Positions 5,431 through 5,467 of a DNA stretch of 5,467 nt are shown piece after piece; position 1 is the first letter of the stretch, and every line of letters starts with the position of its first letter. The position numbers were made by a program, and so were the translations under genes. The notes under the pieces were generated by a model. It was not told where the DNA came from and made no database searches. It worked only from the letters and a program-made list of their open reading frames with translations. Source of the DNA: Chthoniobacterales bacterium (GTDB lineage: Bacteria > Verrucomicrobiota > Verrucomicrobiae > Chthoniobacterales > UBA10450); contig QHBL01000046.1 in assembly GCA_003244125.1 (NCBI GenBank), positions 1 to 5,467 on the forward strand, given 5' to 3'.

Positions 5431-5467
5431 GACACAAAGTCGCGAAAGAGAACAGCGACTTTGTGTC
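5431..5467. repeat. Perfect 13-bp inverted repeat (hairpin) at the right edge
   Basis: GACACAAAGTCGC (5431-5443) and GCGACTTTGTGTC (5455-5467) are perfect complements around an 11-nt loop (GAAAGAGAACA). The window ends exactly at the last paired base, so the stem may be longer: the left flank CACACAACG would pair with CGTTGTGTG. It could be a terminator for a gene to the right or the end of a small inverted-repeat element. No T-run can be seen because the sequence stops. Confidence 0.75.

Larger units (their letters stand above)
5201..5467. other. Intergenic region upstream of the aldo/keto reductase, filled with repeats
   Basis: No gene is recognised in these 267 bp. The region contains two GTCAT-headed intergenic repeats (5261-5299 and 5370-5418) and a perfect hairpin at the window edge (5431-5467). 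The reductase promoter on the minus strand should lie here, possibly in the more AT-rich part near 5340-5358, but no clear box pair can be assigned. Confidence 0.6.

Overview
The window is bacterial, moderately GC-rich DNA of chromosomal character. It holds four intact-looking protein genes, one of them cut by the left edge, plus a stretch of decayed genes and several intergenic repeats. The style fits a free-living soil or freshwater bacterium: a hybrid histidine kinase, a PEGA lipoprotein, DUF11 surface-protein repeats, and GTCATCC-type intergenic repeats. Verrucomicrobiota is my best guess, but it rests on general resemblance only and no marker gene is present.

Layout from left to right. 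(1) 2-1267 (+): the 3' part of a GAF-linked hybrid sensor histidine kinase with a C-terminal receiver domain. (2) 1268-1740: 473 bp with no recognisable gene. (3) 1741-2483 (-): remains of a DUF11-repeat surface or secreted protein, broken by two frameshifts, an unalignable 124-nt block and stop codons. (4) 2533 to about 2835 (-): remains of a single-HKD phospholipase D-type nuclease with three frameshifts, its HKD motif still legible. (5) 2977-3534 (+): a small PEGA-domain lipoprotein. (6) 3561-4010 (+): a MaoC-like hot-dog acyl dehydratase, 26 bp further on and possibly co-transcribed. (7) 4002-4153: a compact pair of inverted REP-like sequences (GTAG followed by a hairpin), filling most of the gap between the convergent MaoC and aldo/keto reductase genes. 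(8) 4211-5200 (-): an aldo/keto reductase. (9) 5201-5467: intergenic DNA with two GTCAT-type repeats and a perfect 13-bp hairpin at the right edge.

The intact genes do not form one obvious pathway. The kinase is a signalling protein without a visible partner, the lipoprotein is envelope-associated, and the other two are soluble metabolic enzymes. The most notable content is non-coding or decayed: the REPIN-like element whose GTAG motif overlaps the MaoC stop codon, the two minus-strand pseudogenes that conventional gene calling would miss or miscall as hypothetical ORFs, and the terminal hairpin. I found no CRISPR array, tRNA, rRNA, transposase or defence system.
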